Origin: Alphaproteobacteria bacterium
GTDB lineage: Bacteria > Pseudomonadota > Alphaproteobacteria > CALKHQ01
Direction of reading: 5' to 3'
DNA length: 64,000 nt
Assembly: GCA_041396705.1 (NCBI GenBank)
Contig: JAWKYB010000007.1
Location: 1 to 64,000, forward strand
Below are positions 56,278-64,000 of the stretch, piece after piece. The translations under genes were made by a program, and so were the position numbers. Each line of letters starts with the position of its first letter. The first letter of the stretch is position 1. The notes below the pieces were generated by a model. The model was given only the letters and a program-made list of their open reading frames with translations, was not told the DNA's origin and ran no database searches.

Positions 56278-56940
56278 ATGCGCGAAACGGTGGCGATCGT
56301 CGACTACGGCGCCGGCAACCTGCGCTCGGTGGCCAATGCGATCCGCCACGTCGCCGCGCTGGCGCCGCACGGGCCCGCGGTGGCGGTGACCGCCGATGCC
56401 GACGCCGTGGCCGCGGCCGACCGGGTGGTGCTGCCGGGGGTCGGCGCGTTCGCCGACTGCATGGGCGGGCTCAGCGCCATCGACGGCATGGTCGACGCGC
56501 TGACCGACGTGGCGGTGGCCCGGGCGCGGCCGTTCCTCGGCATCTGCGTCGGGATGCAGCTGATGGCGGCGGTCGGCCGCGAGCACGGCGCCCATCCCGG
56601 CCTGGGCTGGGTCGACGGCGCGGTCGAGCCGCTGGGCGTGCGGCCCGGCCCCGACGGGCGCACCCTGAAGGTGCCGCACATGGGCTGGAACACCCTGGGG
56701 CCGGAGCGCGCGCCGCATCCATTGCTGGCGAACCTGCCCGACAGCCCCCATGTGTACTACGTCCACAGCTATCACTACGTGCCCGACGACCGGCACGCGG
56801 TGCTCGCGCAAACCGACTATGGCGGCCCGATCGCCGCGGTGGTCGGACGCGACAGCCTGGTCGGCACCCAGTTCCACCCGGAAAAGAGCCAGGCGGTGGG
56901 GCTGGAAATCCTGTCCAACTTTCTGAACTGGCGGCCCTGA
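56278..56940 (+). CDS. hisH: imidazole glycerol phosphate synthase, glutaminase subunit HisH
   Basis: 220 residues, class I glutamine amidotransferase feeding ammonia to HisF in histidine synthesis. The triad is visible as Cys in FLGICVGMQLM (about 86), His in GTQFHPEKS (about 200) and Glu two residues on; DYGAGNLRSVANAI opens the fold and VPHMGWN is conserved. Start of the cluster hisH-GNAT-hisA-hisF-hisE. hisB, often placed before hisH in relatives, is not in this window. ATG 56278, GGACGGAACGAGG upstream. Confidence 0.96.
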   Translation: MRETVAIVDYGAGNLRSVANAIRHVAALAPHGPAVAVTADADAVAAADRVVLPGVGAFADCMGGLSAIDGMVDALTDVAVARARPFLGICVGMQLMAAVGREHGAHPGLGWVDGAVEPLGVRPGPDGRTLKVPHMGWNTLGPERAPHPLLANLPDSPHVYYVHSYHYVPDDRHAVLAQTDYGGPIAAVVGRDSLVGTQFHPEKSQAVGLEILSNFLNWRP

Positions 56941-56943
56941 CCC

Positions 56944-57513
56944 ATGAACCGACGCTCCCCCGGCGCCCTGCGGAAGATCAATCACGAGCCGACCGTCGCG
57001 GTCGAACGGCTGCAGTCGTTCACCGACGGCGACCTAGCCGACCTGTGCGACGCGGCCTGCGACGCGATCGAGGCCGGCGGCGGCTTCGGCTGGGTGACGC
57101 CGCCGATGGCGGACGTCCTGGAGGCCTACTGGCAGGGCATCCTGCTGGTGCCGGGGCGCGAGCTGTTCGTCGGCCGGCTCGACGGCGTGATCGCCGGCTC
57201 GGCCCAGCTGGTCCACCCGCCGAAGAACAACGAGGCGCAGGCCTTCGCCGCCAGCCTGACCACCAGCTTCGTCGCGCCGTGGGCGCGCGGCCACGGGCTG
57301 GCGCGCGAGCTGGCGCTGGCGGTGGAGCGCGAGGCGCGCACCTGCGGCTACGAGATCCTGCGGCTTGACGTGCGCGAGACCCAGACCGCGGCCATCGCGC
57401 TGTACGAGAGCCTGGGCTATCTGCGCTGGGGCGAGGATCCGCACTATGCCCGCGTCGACGGCAAGGTGCTGCGCGGCTTCTACTACAGCAAGGCGCTGAC
57501 CGCCGCGGGCTGA
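56944..57513 (+). CDS. GNAT family N-acetyltransferase in the his cluster
   Basis: 189 residues with a GNAT fold (about 20-185). Acetyl-CoA site VAPWARGHGLARELALAVEREA (about 99-120), IAGSAQLVHPPKNNEAQAF before it, and TQTAAIALYESLGYLRWGEDPHYARVDGKVLRGFYYSK at the end. It begins three bases after hisH and is surely co-transcribed. Its substrate is unknown; a place in histidine synthesis is not implied by any known pathway step. Confidence 0.87.
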   Translation: MNRRSPGALRKINHEPTVAVERLQSFTDGDLADLCDAACDAIEAGGGFGWVTPPMADVLEAYWQGILLVPGRELFVGRLDGVIAGSAQLVHPPKNNEAQAFAASLTTSFVAPWARGHGLARELALAVEREARTCGYEILRLDVRETQTAAIALYESLGYLRWGEDPHYARVDGKVLRGFYYSKALTAAG

Positions 57514-57641
57514 GCCGGCGCGCCGGCGCCGAACGCGGCGCTTGCCCTGCCGGCCGCACGCTCCCTATCCCGACGCCGGGGCCGCCGTGTGCGGCTCCCG
57601 GCCGCCCGCACGGGCGGCGGGCGGCGAGGAGCGAGCGCGGC

Positions 57642-58391
57642 GTGATCCTGTTTCCGGCAATCGACCTGAAGGGCGGCGCCTGCGTGCGGCTGCTGCGCGG
57701 CGACATGGCCGCGGCGACCACCTACAACCCTGACCCGGCGGCGCAGGCGCGGGCGTTCCGCGACGCCGGCTTCCGCTGGATCCACGTGGTCGATCTCGAC
57801 GGCGCCTTCGCCGGCCGCAGCGAGAACGGCGCGGCGGTGGAAGCGATCCTGGCCGCGGTCGACCTGCCGGTGCAGCTGGGCGGCGGCATCCGCGACATGG
57901 CGGCGGTCGAGGGCTGGCTCGGCCGCGGGGTGCGCCGCGCGATCCTGGGCACCGCGGCGGTGCGCACGCCGGCGCTGGTGCGCGAGGCCTGCCGCGCCTT
58001 TCCCGGGCGCATCGCTGTCGGCATCGACGCGCGCGGCGGCCGGGTGGCGGTCGAGGGCTGGGCCGAGACCTCGGACATGCTGGCGGTCGACCTGGCCCGC
58101 GCCTTCGAGGACGCCGGCGTCGCCGCCCTCATCTACACCGACATCGACCGCGACGGCGCGCTGAGCGGCCCGAACGTGCAGGCGACGGCGGCGCTGGCCC
58201 GCGCGGTGTCGATCCCGGTGATCGCCTCGGGCGGGGTGTCGTCGCTGGACGACCTGAAGGCGCTGCAGGCGGTGGAGGCCTGCGGCGTGGTCGGCGTGAT
58301 CAGCGGCCGCGCGCTCTACGACGGGCGAATCGACCCGGCGGCGGCGCTGGCGCTGCTCGACGGCGCGCCGGCACAGGCCGCGCCATGCTGA
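57642..58391 (+). CDS. hisA: ProFAR isomerase HisA
   Basis: 249 residues. TIM barrel that isomerises ProFAR to PRFAR. PAIDLKGGACVRLLRGD carries the first catalytic Asp, LGGGIRDMAAVEGWL the phosphate site, YTDIDRDGALSGPNV the second Asp and SGGVSSLDDLKAL the second phosphate loop. GTG 57642 follows GGCGAGGAGCGAG. Overlaps hisF by seven bases. Confidence 0.96.
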   Translation: MILFPAIDLKGGACVRLLRGDMAAATTYNPDPAAQARAFRDAGFRWIHVVDLDGAFAGRSENGAAVEAILAAVDLPVQLGGGIRDMAAVEGWLGRGVRRAILGTAAVRTPALVREACRAFPGRIAVGIDARGGRVAVEGWAETSDMLAVDLARAFEDAGVAALIYTDIDRDGALSGPNVQATAALARAVSIPVIASGGVSSLDDLKALQAVEACGVVGVISGRALYDGRIDPAAALALLDGAPAQAAPC

Positions 58392-59161
58392 AGGCACGCG
58401 TCATCCCCTGCCTCGACGTCCATGCCGGCCGCGTGGTCAAGGGCGTCAACTTCGTCGACCTGCGCGACGCCGGCGACCCGGTGGAGCAGGCGGCGATCTA
58501 CGACGCCCAGGGCGCCGACGAGCTGACGTTCCTCGACATCACCGCCAGCCACGAGGAACGGGCGACGATCTACGACGTGGTCGCGCGCACGGCCGAGCGG
58601 GTGTTCATGCCGGTGACGGTCGGCGGCGGCGTGCGGACGGTCGAAGACATCCGCCGGCTGCTGCTGTCGGGCGCCGACAAGGTCTCGATCAACACCGCCG
58701 CGGTGGCGCGGCCGGCGTTCGTCGCCGAGGGCGCGGAGAAATTCGGCACCCAATGCATCGTGGTGGCGATCGACGCCAAGAAGGTCTCGGCCGACGGCGA
58801 GGCGCCGCGCTGGGAAGTGTTCACCCACGGCGGCCGCCGGCCGACCGGCCTCGACGCGGTCGACTGGGCGCGCCGCATGGTCGACCTCGGCGCCGGCGAG
58901 CTGCTGCTCACCTCGATGGACCGCGACGGCACCCGCAAGGGATTCGACCTGCCGATGACGCGGGCGATCGCCGACGCGGTCAGCGTGCCGCTGATCGCCA
59001 GCGGCGGCGTCGGCAATCTCGACCACCTGGTCGAGGGCGTGCGCGACGGCCACGCCTCGGCGGTGCTGGCCGCCTCGATCTTTCATTTCGGCGAGGCAAC
59101 GATCGGCCAGGCCAAGGCCCACATGCGCGCCGCCGGCGTGCCGGTGCGGCTGGACGACTGA
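58385..59161 (+). CDS. hisF: imidazole glycerol phosphate synthase, cyclase subunit HisF
   Basis: 258 residues. TIM barrel partner of HisH; makes IGP and AICAR from PRFAR. RVIPCLDVHAGRVVKGVNF (Asp11 type catalytic residue), VGGGVRTVEDIRRLLLSGADKVSINTAA, TSMDRDGTRKGFDL (second Asp) and ASGGVGNLDHL are all standard. Followed by a 251-base gap holding two family-B repeats, then hisE. Confidence 0.97.
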   Translation: MLKARVIPCLDVHAGRVVKGVNFVDLRDAGDPVEQAAIYDAQGADELTFLDITASHEERATIYDVVARTAERVFMPVTVGGGVRTVEDIRRLLLSGADKVSINTAAVARPAFVAEGAEKFGTQCIVVAIDAKKVSADGEAPRWEVFTHGGRRPTGLDAVDWARRMVDLGAGELLLTSMDRDGTRKGFDLPMTRAIADAVSVPLIASGGVGNLDHLVEGVRDGHASAVLAASIFHFGEATIGQAKAHMRAAGVPVRLDD

Positions 59162-59206
59162 ACGCGCGCCGGTCTATCGAGGGGCGGGCGCATCGCAACG
59201 GCGCGG

Positions 59207-59366
59207 TGCGTCCTTCGAGACGCCGCCCAAGGGCGGCTCCTCAGGATGAGGATGGAGTCGTGGTGGCACGGGCCGCTGCGCCGGCGGTTGACCGGCAACG
59301 GTGTGCCGCCGCACCCCCGTCCTCATCCTGAGGAGGCGTCCGCAGGACGCCGTCTCGAAGGACGCA
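59207..59366. repeat. inverted pair of family-B palindromes between hisF and hisE
   Basis: Plus-oriented copy at 59207-59252 and minus-oriented copy at 59321-59366, facing each other. They separate hisE from the rest of the his cluster and could form a very large stem in the transcript. Confidence 0.88.
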
Positions 59367-59412
59367 CCTGCGTCGATGCGGCGTGTGGCAGCGGACGCGG
59401 GGAGGAAGCGGC

Positions 59413-59781
59413 ATGACGGAACGGCCGGGAGCGGAGGTGCTGGAGCGGCTCTATGCCACCATCGCGTCGCGGCGCGGGGCCGACCGGGCCTCGTCCTACA
59501 CCGCGCGGCTGTTCGCCGACGGGCCGGAGAAGATCGCCCAGAAGGTCGGCGAGGAGGCGGTGGAAACGGTGCTGGCCTCGGTCGGCGCCGACAGCCGCGG
59601 CTGCGGCCGGCTGGTGTCGGAAAGCGCCGACCTGCTCTATCATCTGCTGGTGCTGTGGGCGGCCTGCGGGGCAGAGCCGGCGCAGGTGTGGGCGGAGCTG
59701 GCCCGGCGCGAGGGCACCTCGGGCGTCGCCGAGAAGGCGGCGCGCGCAACGATGGCGGAAGGGGGAGACGACGGCGAATGA
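59413..59781 (+). CDS. hisE: phosphoribosyl-ATP diphosphatase HisE
   Basis: 122 residues, MazG-like all-alpha pyrophosphohydrolase for the second step of histidine synthesis. SYTARLFADGPEKIAQKVGEEAVETVLA contains the EEAxE metal site and LVSESADLLYHLLVLWAACG the second acidic pair. ATG 59413 after GGAGGAAGCGGC. Its stop overlaps the next gene's ATG (ATGA). Confidence 0.95.
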   Translation: MTERPGAEVLERLYATIASRRGADRASSYTARLFADGPEKIAQKVGEEAVETVLASVGADSRGCGRLVSESADLLYHLLVLWAACGAEPAQVWAELARREGTSGVAEKAARATMAEGGDDGE

Positions 59782-60140
59782 GCTATGACGACGGCAACAT
59801 CTTCGCCCGCATCCTGCGCGGCGAGATTCCGTGCGACCGGGTCTACGAGGACGCGCATGTGCTGGCCTTCCGCGACATCGCCCCTCAGGCGCCGGTGCAT
59901 GTGCTGGTGATCCCGAAGCGGGCCCATGTCTCGGCGCAGGACTTCGGCGCCAACGCCACGCCGGAGGAGGCGCAGGCGCTGTGGGCGGCGATCCCGCGGA
60001 TTGCTGCGCAGGAAGGGCTGGACGGCGACGGCTATCGCCTGATCGCCAACACCGGCCGCAATGGCGGCCAGGAAGTGCCGCATTTCCATGTTCATATCCT
60101 CGGCGGCCGGCCGCTCGGCCGGATGGTGCAGAAGGCCTGA
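59778..60140 (+). CDS. HIT-family (HinT-like) nucleotide-binding hydrolase
   Basis: 120 residues. NIFARILRGEIPCDRVYED, VLVIPKRAHVS and the histidine triad HFHVHILGGRPLGRM (about 101-115) are complete. HinT proteins hydrolyse adenosine phosphoramidates. Coupling to hisE by a four-base overlap is common in alphaproteobacteria. Confidence 0.95.
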   Translation: MSYDDGNIFARILRGEIPCDRVYEDAHVLAFRDIAPQAPVHVLVIPKRAHVSAQDFGANATPEEAQALWAAIPRIAAQEGLDGDGYRLIANTGRNGGQEVPHFHVHILGGRPLGRMVQKA

Positions 60141-60162
60141 ACCGGGCCGGGAGGATTTCGAG

Positions 60163-60597
60163 ATGTCGCGACGCGCGGGATTGCTGGCGGCCGGCTGCGC
60201 CGGGTTGGCATTGGCGGGTTTGGCCCTGGCCGGCGCCGCCCAGGCGCAGCAGACGCCGGAGGTGCCGGTGATGGTCGGCGTGCAGCCCGACCTCGATGCC
60301 TGCCTGACCCAGGGCGTGGTCAGCGGCCTCGACGCCAGCGGCGACAATTTTCTGGCGGTGCGCTCGGGTCCCGGCTCCGGCTATGGCCAGATCGACGCGC
60401 TGCACACCGACGACGTGGTCGCGATGTGCGAGACGCGCGGCCGCTGGATCGGCATCGTCTACCAGCCCGGCGACCGCCAGGTGCCCGGCCCGTCCGATTG
60501 CGGCGTCGGCTCGCCGATCTGGCCGCGCCAGGCCTATCCCGGCACCTGCCGCAGCGGCTGGGTCTTCGAGGCCTACGTCACGCCCTACGCCGGCTGA
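60163..60597 (+). CDS. secreted SH3-like (SH3b) domain protein
   Basis: 144 residues. Signal peptide (LLAAGCAGLALAGLALAGAAQA), then one SH3b-type domain (about 55-140: FLAVRSGPGSGYGQIDALHTDDVVAMCETRGRWIGIVY ... SGWVFEAYVTPYAG). A long loop with two cysteines (SDCGVGSP, GTCRSGW) may be disulfide-linked. Such proteins often bind peptidoglycan. ATG 60163 has GGGAGG upstream. Gene order after the HIT gene suggests co-transcription, but function is unproven. Confidence 0.82.
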   Translation: MSRRAGLLAAGCAGLALAGLALAGAAQAQQTPEVPVMVGVQPDLDACLTQGVVSGLDASGDNFLAVRSGPGSGYGQIDALHTDDVVAMCETRGRWIGIVYQPGDRQVPGPSDCGVGSPIWPRQAYPGTCRSGWVFEAYVTPYAG

Positions 60598-60611
60598 CCC
60601 CGGCCGCCGGC

Positions 60612-61003
60612 GTGCCTCCTTCGAGACGGCGCGCGCGGCGCACCTCCGCGGGATGAGGACAGGCGGTGCTCGGCCGGCGGTGCGTCCTTCGAGACGCGGG
60701 GCTGCGCCCGGCTCCTCAGGATGAGGACGGTCGGTGCCGGATTGGCGGCGCGTCCGTTCGAGACGGCGCGCGCGGCGCACCTCCGCGGGATGAGGACAGG
60801 CGGGGCGGCGGGCGTCCTCGAGACGCTGGCTGCGCCCGGCTCCTCAGGATGAGGACGGTCGGTGCCGAGGCGGCGCGTCCGTTCGAGACGGCGGCGCGGC
60901 GCTCCTCGAAGAGACAGGCGGGCCGTCGACGGCGGCGGATGGAGCGCACACACCCATCCTCATCCTGAGGAGCCGCCCGCAGGGCGGCGTCTCGAAGGAC
61001 GCA
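60612..61003. repeat. higher-order tandem array of family-B palindromes
   Basis: Six family-B copies in the 444-base gap 60598-61041: 60612-60659, 60681-60728, 60749-60797, 60811-60856, a truncated one at 60873-60915, and a minus-oriented one at 60957-61003. Copies 1 and 3 share one internal variant (CACCTCCGCGGGATGAGGAC) and copies 2 and 4 another (CTGCGCCCGGCTCCTCAGG), so a two-element unit of about 130 bases has been duplicated. No gene is seen in the gap. Confidence 0.9.
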
Positions 61004-61041
61004 CGTCGCCGGACCGCGAACCGTGGAGAACCCTCGCGCGC

Positions 61042-61725
61042 TCAGTAGCTGCCCGGCAGCGACGGGAACTCGAAGTAGCGCTGGGAGAAGACGAAGCGGT
61101 TGCCGCGGCCGGACTCGAACACGAAGCCGACCACCGGGTTGCGGGCCTCGGCTCCGTCCTGCGGCGGCGCGCAGGCGCGCGGGGCGCCGTCGGGCCCGTA
61201 TTCGCAACGCCCGGCGAAACCGTTGCGGAACACGTCCTGCTCGCTCTCGCGCAGCCAGGCCTCGAACGACGGCTGGTCCTTCAGGCCGTCGAAATAGTCG
61301 TCGAAGGCGACGCCGACATTGGTCAGGTAGAGGGTGGCGTCGATCGCCAGCCGCTTGGTCTCGCCCGGCCGGAATTCCAGCGGCGCCTCGACCAGCGTGC
61401 GCGGCGCGTCGGCGCCGGAATCGGACAGGCGCAGGCTGCACTCGGCCGCCGCGAAATCGGGGAAGAAGTCGCCGGCCAGCCCGCAGCGGATCAGCCGCGC
61501 CTCCACCGCCGACAGGTTGGTGACATAGAGCGACCACGTCGTCGCCAGCGCCACGGTGCGCTCGTCGTCGCGAATGTCCAGCGCGGTCGACGCCTTGTGC
61601 AGCTGGAAGCCGAAATTCTCGCGGGTGCCCTGCCAGGCGTCGTAGGCGAAGAACACCGCGCCGGCCGAGATCAGCACGGCGACCGCGGAGACGACGATGG
61701 AGGGCGTGATGCGCGGGCGGGCCAT
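61042..61725 (-). CDS. hypothetical membrane-anchored protein
   Basis: 227 residues with one N-terminal membrane helix (about 9-28: SIVVSAVAVLISAGAVFFAYDAW), the rest probably periplasmic, with four or five cysteines and beta-rich character (TTWSLYVTNLSAVEARLIRCG, LEFRPGETKRLAIDATLYLTNVGVAFDDYFDGLKDQPSFEAWL). I recognise no family. It is flanked on both sides by clusters of family-B repeats and has no operon partner. Confidence 0.7.
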   Translation of the reverse strand: MARPRITPSIVVSAVAVLISAGAVFFAYDAWQGTRENFGFQLHKASTALDIRDDERTVALATTWSLYVTNLSAVEARLIRCGLAGDFFPDFAAAECSLRLSDSGADAPRTLVEAPLEFRPGETKRLAIDATLYLTNVGVAFDDYFDGLKDQPSFEAWLRESEQDVFRNGFAGRCEYGPDGAPRACAPPQDGAEARNPVVGFVFESGRGNRFVFSQRYFEFPSLPGSY

Positions 61726-61802
61726 GCGGGCGGCGGGCTTGTCTGCGGGATGGCCGGACCATAGGCGGCGGGCGGGGCAAACACAACGGATCGCGCCGCG
61801 GT

Positions 61803-61943
61803 GCGTCCTTCGAGACGCCGTCCGGCGGACGGCTCCTCAGGATGAGGATGACCGGTGCGGGTCCGGCGTCGGCGCCGGATGGCGCGCTCCCAACCTGCCT
61901 CATCCTGAGGAGGCGCGCGCAGCGCGCCGTCTCGAAGGACGCA
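61803..61943. repeat. inverted pair of family-B palindromes
   Basis: Plus copy 61803-61849 and minus copy 61899-61943, filling the 264-base gap between comM and the membrane-protein gene on the same strand. Confidence 0.88.
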
Positions 61944-61989
61944 CCGGCCATCTCCGCTCGTCCAGATGCACCGCCGCGTGTGCCGCGGC

Positions 61990-63507
61990 TCAGGCCGGGG
62001 GCTGGCGGCGGTAGCTGAGCGCTTCGGCGATGTGCGGGCGGGCGACGCGGTCGTCGCCGGCGAGGTCGGCCAGCGTGCGGGCGACGCGCAGCACGCGGTG
62101 ATAGGCGCGGGCCGACAGGCGGAAGCGGTCGACCGCCTGGGTCAGCAGCGCCTGGCCGGCGGCGTCGGGGCCGGCGATCGCGGTCAGCAGTGCGCCGTCG
62201 GCCTGGGCGTTGGTGCGCACCGACGGGTCGGCCTTCAGCGCGGCGAAGCGGCGGGTCTGGCGGTCGCGGGCGGCGGCGACCCGGGCGGCGACCGCCGCGG
62301 TCGGCTCGGCCGGCGCCGGGGTCGCCAGCGCGTCGGGGCGCAGCGCGCGCACCGCGACGAACAGGTCGATGCGGTCGAACAGCGGGCCGGAGATGCGGCC
62401 CTGATATTCGACCCCGCACTTCGGCGCGCGGCCGCAACCCTGGGCCGGGTCGTCGAGATGGCCGCAGCGGCATGGGTTCATCGCCGCCACCAGCTGGACC
62501 CGGGCCGGATAGCTGACATGGTGGTTGGCCCGCGCCACCACGGCGCGGCCGCTTTCCAGCGGTTGGCGCAGCGCCTCCAGCGTCGCCCGGTTGAACTCCG
62601 GCAGCTCGTCGAGGAACAGCACGCCGTGGTGGGCCAGGCTGATCTCGCCGGGCCGGGCGCGCAGGCCGCCGCCGATCAGCGCCGGCTGCGAGGCGGAATG
62701 GTGCGGGTCGCGGAACGGCCGGGCACGCAGGATGGCGCCGCCGGCGAGCAGGCCGGCGACCGAATGCACCATGCTGACCTCCAGCGCCTCCTGCGCGGTC
62801 AGCGGCGGCAGCAGGCCGGGCAGGCGCGCGGCCAGCATCGACTTGCCGGCGCCTGGCGGCCCGGTCATCAGCAGGTTGTGGCCGCCGGCCGCGGCGATCT
62901 CCAGCGCCCGCTTGGCGGTCTCCTGGCCCTTGACGTCGGCGAGGTCGGGCACCGCCGGCAGCGGCACCGGCCGCGGCTCCGGCGGCGGCGGGATCGGCTG
63001 GCTGCCCTTGAAGTGGTTGATCAGCGCCAGCAGGCTGGGCGCGGCCACCACCTCCACGTCGCCGGCCCAGGCGGCCTCCGCCCCGCAGGCCGCCGGGCAG
63101 ATCAGGCCCAGGTCCTCGGCGCTGGCGCCCATCGCCGCCGGCAGCACGCCGGCGACCGGCAGCAGCGCACCGTCCAGCGCCAGCTCGCCCAGCACCATGA
63201 AGCCGGCCAGCGCGTCGGCCGGGATCGCGTCCATCGCCGCCAGGATCGCCAGCGCGATCGGCAGGTCGAAGTGGCTGCCTTCCTTGGCCATGTCGGCCGG
63301 CGCCAGGTTGACCGTGACCCGGCGTGCCGGCAGGGCGAGGCCGAGCGCGTTCAGCGCGGCGCGCACCCGCTCGCGGCTCTCGGCCACCGCCTTGTCGGGC
63401 AGGCCGACCACGGTGAAGGCGGGCAGGCCGGCGGCGAACTGCACCTGCACATCGACCGGCATCACCTCGATGCCCTGGAAGGCGACGGTGGCGCAGCGGG
63501 CAACCAT
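61990..63507 (-). CDS. comM: ComM/YifB-family Mg-chelatase-like AAA+ ATPase
   Basis: 505 residues. N-terminal Lon-protease-like domain (about 1-165: VQFAAGLPAFTVVGLPDKAVAESRERVRAAL, NLAPADMAKEGSHFDLPIALAIL), Walker A GPPGAGKSMLAARLP, PFRDPHHSASQPALIGG, Walker B GVLFLDELPEFN, a four-Cys zinc site (NPCRCGHLDDPAQGCGRAPKC) and a C-terminal RAYHRVLRVARTLADL part. ComM is a helicase that drives branch migration in natural transformation in several proteobacteria; in others its role is less clear. Starts at ATG 63507. Confidence 0.95.
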   Translation of the reverse strand: MVARCATVAFQGIEVMPVDVQVQFAAGLPAFTVVGLPDKAVAESRERVRAALNALGLALPARRVTVNLAPADMAKEGSHFDLPIALAILAAMDAIPADALAGFMVLGELALDGALLPVAGVLPAAMGASAEDLGLICPAACGAEAAWAGDVEVVAAPSLLALINHFKGSQPIPPPPEPRPVPLPAVPDLADVKGQETAKRALEIAAAGGHNLLMTGPPGAGKSMLAARLPGLLPPLTAQEALEVSMVHSVAGLLAGGAILRARPFRDPHHSASQPALIGGGLRARPGEISLAHHGVLFLDELPEFNRATLEALRQPLESGRAVVARANHHVSYPARVQLVAAMNPCRCGHLDDPAQGCGRAPKCGVEYQGRISGPLFDRIDLFVAVRALRPDALATPAPAEPTAAVAARVAAARDRQTRRFAALKADPSVRTNAQADGALLTAIAGPDAAGQALLTQAVDRFRLSARAYHRVLRVARTLADLAGDDRVARPHIAEALSYRRQPPA

Positions 63508-63636
63508 GGGTGGAAGGCGGCTCCGGTCGGACAGGTGGAGCGCGCAGTCTACAGGCGGATCGCCGCGGCGCCAGCGCGGAATGGCGGGTCGCGGGGCGGG
63601 TCGGTTCCCAGGATGCCGTTGCAGGTCGCGGATCGG

Positions 63637-63783
63637 TGCGTCCTTCGAGACGGCGCGCGGTGCGCGCCTCCTCATCCTGAGGAGTTTCGGTGCGGCGGCC
63701 GCAGGATCGCCGCGGCGCTTTCGCGCCTCGCGATGACGGCTTCCGTCATCGCGGGCCGCCGCGAGGCGGCGCGGCAATCCGGG
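63637..63783. repeat. one family-B and two inverted family-C palindromes
   Basis: In the 284-base gap upstream of comM: an odd hybrid family-B copy at 63637-63681 whose right half is the inverted form (CCTCATCCTGAGGAG), then family C minus-oriented at 63703-63739 and plus-oriented at 63743-63783 (CGTCATCGCGGGCCGCCGCG...). No gene is seen. Confidence 0.8.
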
Positions 63784-63791
63784 CGCGCCGG

Positions 63792-63998
63792 CTACAGGTG
63801 CATGGCGGCGGCGTCGGGTTGGGCGCGCTTCAGCCTGTCCGGCTTCGGCCAGGCGGGAAAGGTGTTGAGCACGCCGGGGAACTGGACGACGGCGCCGTCC
63901 TGGCCGGTGCCGCGCACGGTCTTGGCGTTGCGCTTGAGCAGGGCGCGAAACAGCTCGACCCGCCGCCAGCCGTCATAGCCTTTCCTGGCGAGGTCGTC
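63792..63998 (-). CDS. C-terminal fragment of an unrecognised protein (5' end outside window)
   Basis: An open minus-strand frame runs from the right window edge to TAG at 63792-63794, 68 residues. It includes LARKGYDGWRRVELFRALLKRNAKTVRG and VVQFPGVLNTFPAWPKPDRL. The residue composition and codon use are those of a real gene, and no competing frame looks better. I cannot place the family from this tail. Confidence 0.55.
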   Translation of the reverse strand, partial: DDLARKGYDGWRRVELFRALLKRNAKTVRGTGQDGAVVQFPGVLNTFPAWPKPDRLKRAQPDAAAMHL

Positions 63999-64000
63999 GG

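Noticed and set aside
60612..61003. Possible CRISPR array or satellite gene
   Set aside because: Repeats are ~46-base palindromes in both orientations with repeated, not unique, spacers.

Overview
This window is high-GC alphaproteobacterial DNA, most like a member of the Rhodospirillales. No rRNA or tRNA gene, CRISPR array or transposase was recognised. The gene order identifies it as the chromosomal replication-origin region. It runs leuS-lptE-holA / parB-parA-rsmG-mnmG-mnmE / rho-hemJ-hemE / ppsR-maf-aroE-coaE-dnaQ / secB / timA-mltA-smr / hslU-hslV / hisH-hisA-hisF-hisE. The hemE / ppsR(DUF299)-maf-aroE-coaE-dnaQ-secB arrangement is the one that flanks the origin in Caulobacter and Rickettsia. 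The hemE-ppsR gap (43211-43659) is therefore the best oriC candidate. Two perfect parS palindromes lie at 26379 and 28411 beside parAB, and most core genes point away from the proposed origin.

Layout. 1-9.7 kb: end of ppdK with its 3' end triplicated in tandem, a GST, a GFA protein, an APH(6)-like kinase with a SYLF lipoid-binding protein, the RegB/RegA redox two-component system, a GNAT, a degenerate EAL protein and a pentapeptide-repeat protein. 9.7-16.7 kb: acs, a YggS-type PLP protein, a tandem pair of almost identical porins and a JmjC/cupin oxygenase. 16.8-21.6 kb: DUF3576 lipoprotein-leuS-lptE-holA. 21.6-24 kb: a YopT-like (C58) cysteine protease homologue of unusually low GC, then a tight folE-BLUF pair. 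24-30 kb: parB-parA-rsmG-mnmG-mnmE. 30.6-40.2 kb: an accessory block on the opposite strand, with a secreted metzincin protease, a low-GC gene-poor stretch with a decayed DUF2188 gene, a DUF255 thioredoxin-fold protein, ogt, a dienelactone hydrolase, a quinone oxidoreductase and a methyltransferase. 40.2-50.3 kb: the origin-flanking core. 50.4-53.3 kb: a lutABC lactate-oxidation operon set between mltA and smr. 54-60.6 kb: hslUV, the his operon, a HIT protein and an SH3 protein. 61-64 kb: a membrane protein, comM and the end of an unrecognised gene.

Two features run through the whole window. First, intergenic gaps are filled with at least four families of short dispersed imperfect palindromes. 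They are named A-D here and include one higher-order tandem array at 60.6-61.0 kb. Second, at least ten small indels break conserved genes, including hemE, aroE and mnmE, which a living cell should need. Most are probably sequence or assembly errors rather than real gene loss, and protein-level calls there should be read as frameshift-corrected.

Functional links: PPDK (left edge) and its regulator ppsR are both present. RegB/RegA would provide redox control. hemE-hemJ supply haem. parAB with parS would segregate the origin. folE-BLUF suggests a link between blue light and pterin synthesis.
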